NCBI RefSeq assembly: GCF_018860525.1
Contig: NZ_JAHKPM010000053.1
Location: forward strand, 1-63,793
Length of the DNA stretch: 63,793 bases
DNA from: Vibrio hepatarius
Lineage (GTDB): Bacteria; Pseudomonadota; Gammaproteobacteria; Enterobacterales; Vibrionaceae
Reading direction: 5' to 3'
Part shown: positions 62,907 through 63,793 of the stretch, in pieces
How the letters are laid out: every line of letters starts with the position of its first letter
Numbering within the stretch: the first letter of the stretch is position 1
Notes under the pieces: model-generated
Database searches by the model: none
Told to the model about the DNA's origin: nothing
What the model saw: the letters and a program-made list of their open reading frames with translations, nothing else
Translations under genes and position numbers: made by a program

Positions 62907-63653
62907 CTAAACCATAGAACTGATTCCTTTGAACCTTAAAGAAACTATTATTAAGTCACGTAACGCTGAGGGAGCTTGCGGATGCTGCCCATCAACAACT
63001 TCATCAAGAATGGTAAAAGCACCTGGGTACAACATCACTGGTAATTTTTGGTCAAATAGACAGGCAAATATGGCAAATTCCTCTAAGAAATATTGAATAG
63101 AGTTTTGTACCTGAGGCGTATCTTCTATTTTAGTTATAGCAACAGGCGCGATTTTCTGAAACTGTATTGCTGATGAAATGACTGAGTTCTTAAAAGATAA
63201 CTCTTCGCTGTAGAGCGCTTGTAAAGATTGATAATAACTCATGTAAAGATCCGTTGTTTGTATCTCTGAACATCGGATAAATTGGAAGGTTGTCGGCAAA
63301 TTAAGTCTATCTATGATAACTTGTGCTTGCTCAATATATTGCCTTCCCATATCTAAGGCTTGATCTAAACATGCCTGCTCCGTAAGGCTGGAGGATAGAT
63401 GGATTAGATTTAAACGATGAATGCTGTCTCCCACTAATAAAGTACATGAATCAAATCGCTTAGAAATCCATTTTAGGACGGCCTCAAGTTTTAGTGGCGT
63501 AAAGTGATGATTACTCAGGCTAATACCAAGAAAACAGCTCTCTAATTCATGGAAACTACTGCGCTTATCACTAGGATAAACACGAGACACTTCCGTTCTA
63601 TATCGTTTTCTTTTTGTTAAATTTTCTTTTTTTTCTACTGTTATATCAATCAT
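62907..63653 (-). CDS. tRNA-dependent cyclodipeptide synthase (CDPS)
   Basis: 248 residues, normal for the family. The enzyme uses two aminoacyl-tRNAs to make a cyclic dipeptide through an acyl-enzyme on a serine. G43-x-S45-x-x-N48 in FLGISLSNHHF matches the G35, S37, N40 spacing of AlbC; Y188 and E192 in QYFLEEFA match Y178 and E182; Y209-P210 in VMLYPGAF matches the Y202 position. Having both N48 and Tyr-Pro mixes the NYQ and XYP signatures. No tailoring enzyme gene follows; instead a giant toxin-like gene does. Start ATG 63653. Confidence 0.85.
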   Translation of the reverse strand: MIDITVEKKENLTKRKRYRTEVSRVYPSDKRSSFHELESCFLGISLSNHHFTPLKLEAVLKWISKRFDSCTLLVGDSIHRLNLIHLSSSLTEQACLDQALDMGRQYIEQAQVIIDRLNLPTTFQFIRCSEIQTTDLYMSYYQSLQALYSEELSFKNSVISSAIQFQKIAPVAITKIEDTPQVQNSIQYFLEEFAIFACLFDQKLPVMLYPGAFTILDEVVDGQHPQAPSALRDLIIVSLRFKGISSMV

Positions 63654-63672
63654 ATAAGACCTATAATTTAAA

Positions 63673-63726
63673 AATATAAGTATTATTTCATTTTTTAATA
63701 AGAATAATATAAGTATTATTCTTATT
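63673..63726. repeat. Operator-like repeats upstream of the CDPS gene
   Basis: AATATAAGTATTATT occurs at 63673-63687 and 63706-63720, 33 bp (about three turns) apart. The second copy lies in a 13-bp perfect inverted repeat (63697-63709 with 63714-63726, four-base loop). Located 20-73 bases before the CDPS start, so probably a regulator-binding or RNA-structure site. Confidence 0.7.
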
Positions 63727-63793
63727 ATCGTGAAATATTAAAAAACCAATACTATACACCCAGTAAAAATCATCAATTAAATACTTCGAATAT

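Overview
The window reads as chromosome of a marine gammaproteobacterium, most probably a Vibrio. This rests on moderate AT richness, a P2/K139-type prophage backbone, Vibrio-like envelope and transport genes, and a Zur-type palindrome. No rRNA or tRNA gene was seen, and the species cannot be fixed from sequence alone.

Positions 1 to about 29.0 kb hold a largely intact myovirus prophage. The left end carries an SOS-type repressor (Mu-like HTH plus S24 peptidase) facing a Cox/CII/early block, a P2 gpA-like rolling-circle initiator and an Ogr-type zinc finger. Two AT-rich cargo genes follow, one of them with a RES domain. Next come Mu gp43-gp48-type baseplate genes, a fibre and its partner, and a lysis cassette (holin, P1-Lyz-like SAR endolysin, Rz and nested Rz1). 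A DUF2971 cargo gene follows, then P2-type head genes (Q and P leftward; O, N, L, R, S rightward) and a sheath/tube/chaperone/tape-measure block. The tail operon is split between tape measure and gp43, the small terminase gene has moved into the tail block, and the chaperone has a T TTT TTC -1 frameshift site. No integrase lies inside the window; a leftward gene may start at position 7.

From 29.7 to 38.1 kb there are unlinked host or accessory genes: a solute-binding-like protein, a beta-barrel protein, a short tyrosine recombinase, a MerR-methyltransferase fusion, a DapA-like/class II aldolase pair with a divergent MocR regulator, and a methyltransferase.

From 38.4 to 46.2 kb one leftward operon of eight genes encodes a FecBCD-type ABC importer, a CntL-like aminobutanoyl transferase, a CntM-like opine dehydrogenase, an EamA exporter, a DUF1007 protein and a NicO metal permease. 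A near-perfect Zur palindrome precedes it. The simplest reading is a zinc-repressed opine metallophore system making, exporting and recovering a pseudopaline/staphylopine-like molecule.

From 46.2 to 58.7 kb lie a class V aminotransferase/methyltransferase pair of unknown purpose, IS256-type debris, several small genes, two more solute-binding-like proteins, an SDR, a 2OG-Fe dioxygenase, and a CdaR-GntP-glycerate kinase catabolic cluster.

The right end (58.7 to 63.8 kb) is the most unusual part. A tRNA-dependent cyclodipeptide synthase with an unusual N/Y/P motif combination lies directly upstream of a 1348-residue toxin-like protein with an internal duplication, coiled coil and polyproline hinge. 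Their shared upstream region carries a 15-bp direct repeat and a 13-bp perfect inverted repeat. I found no described precedent that I can name for this pairing.
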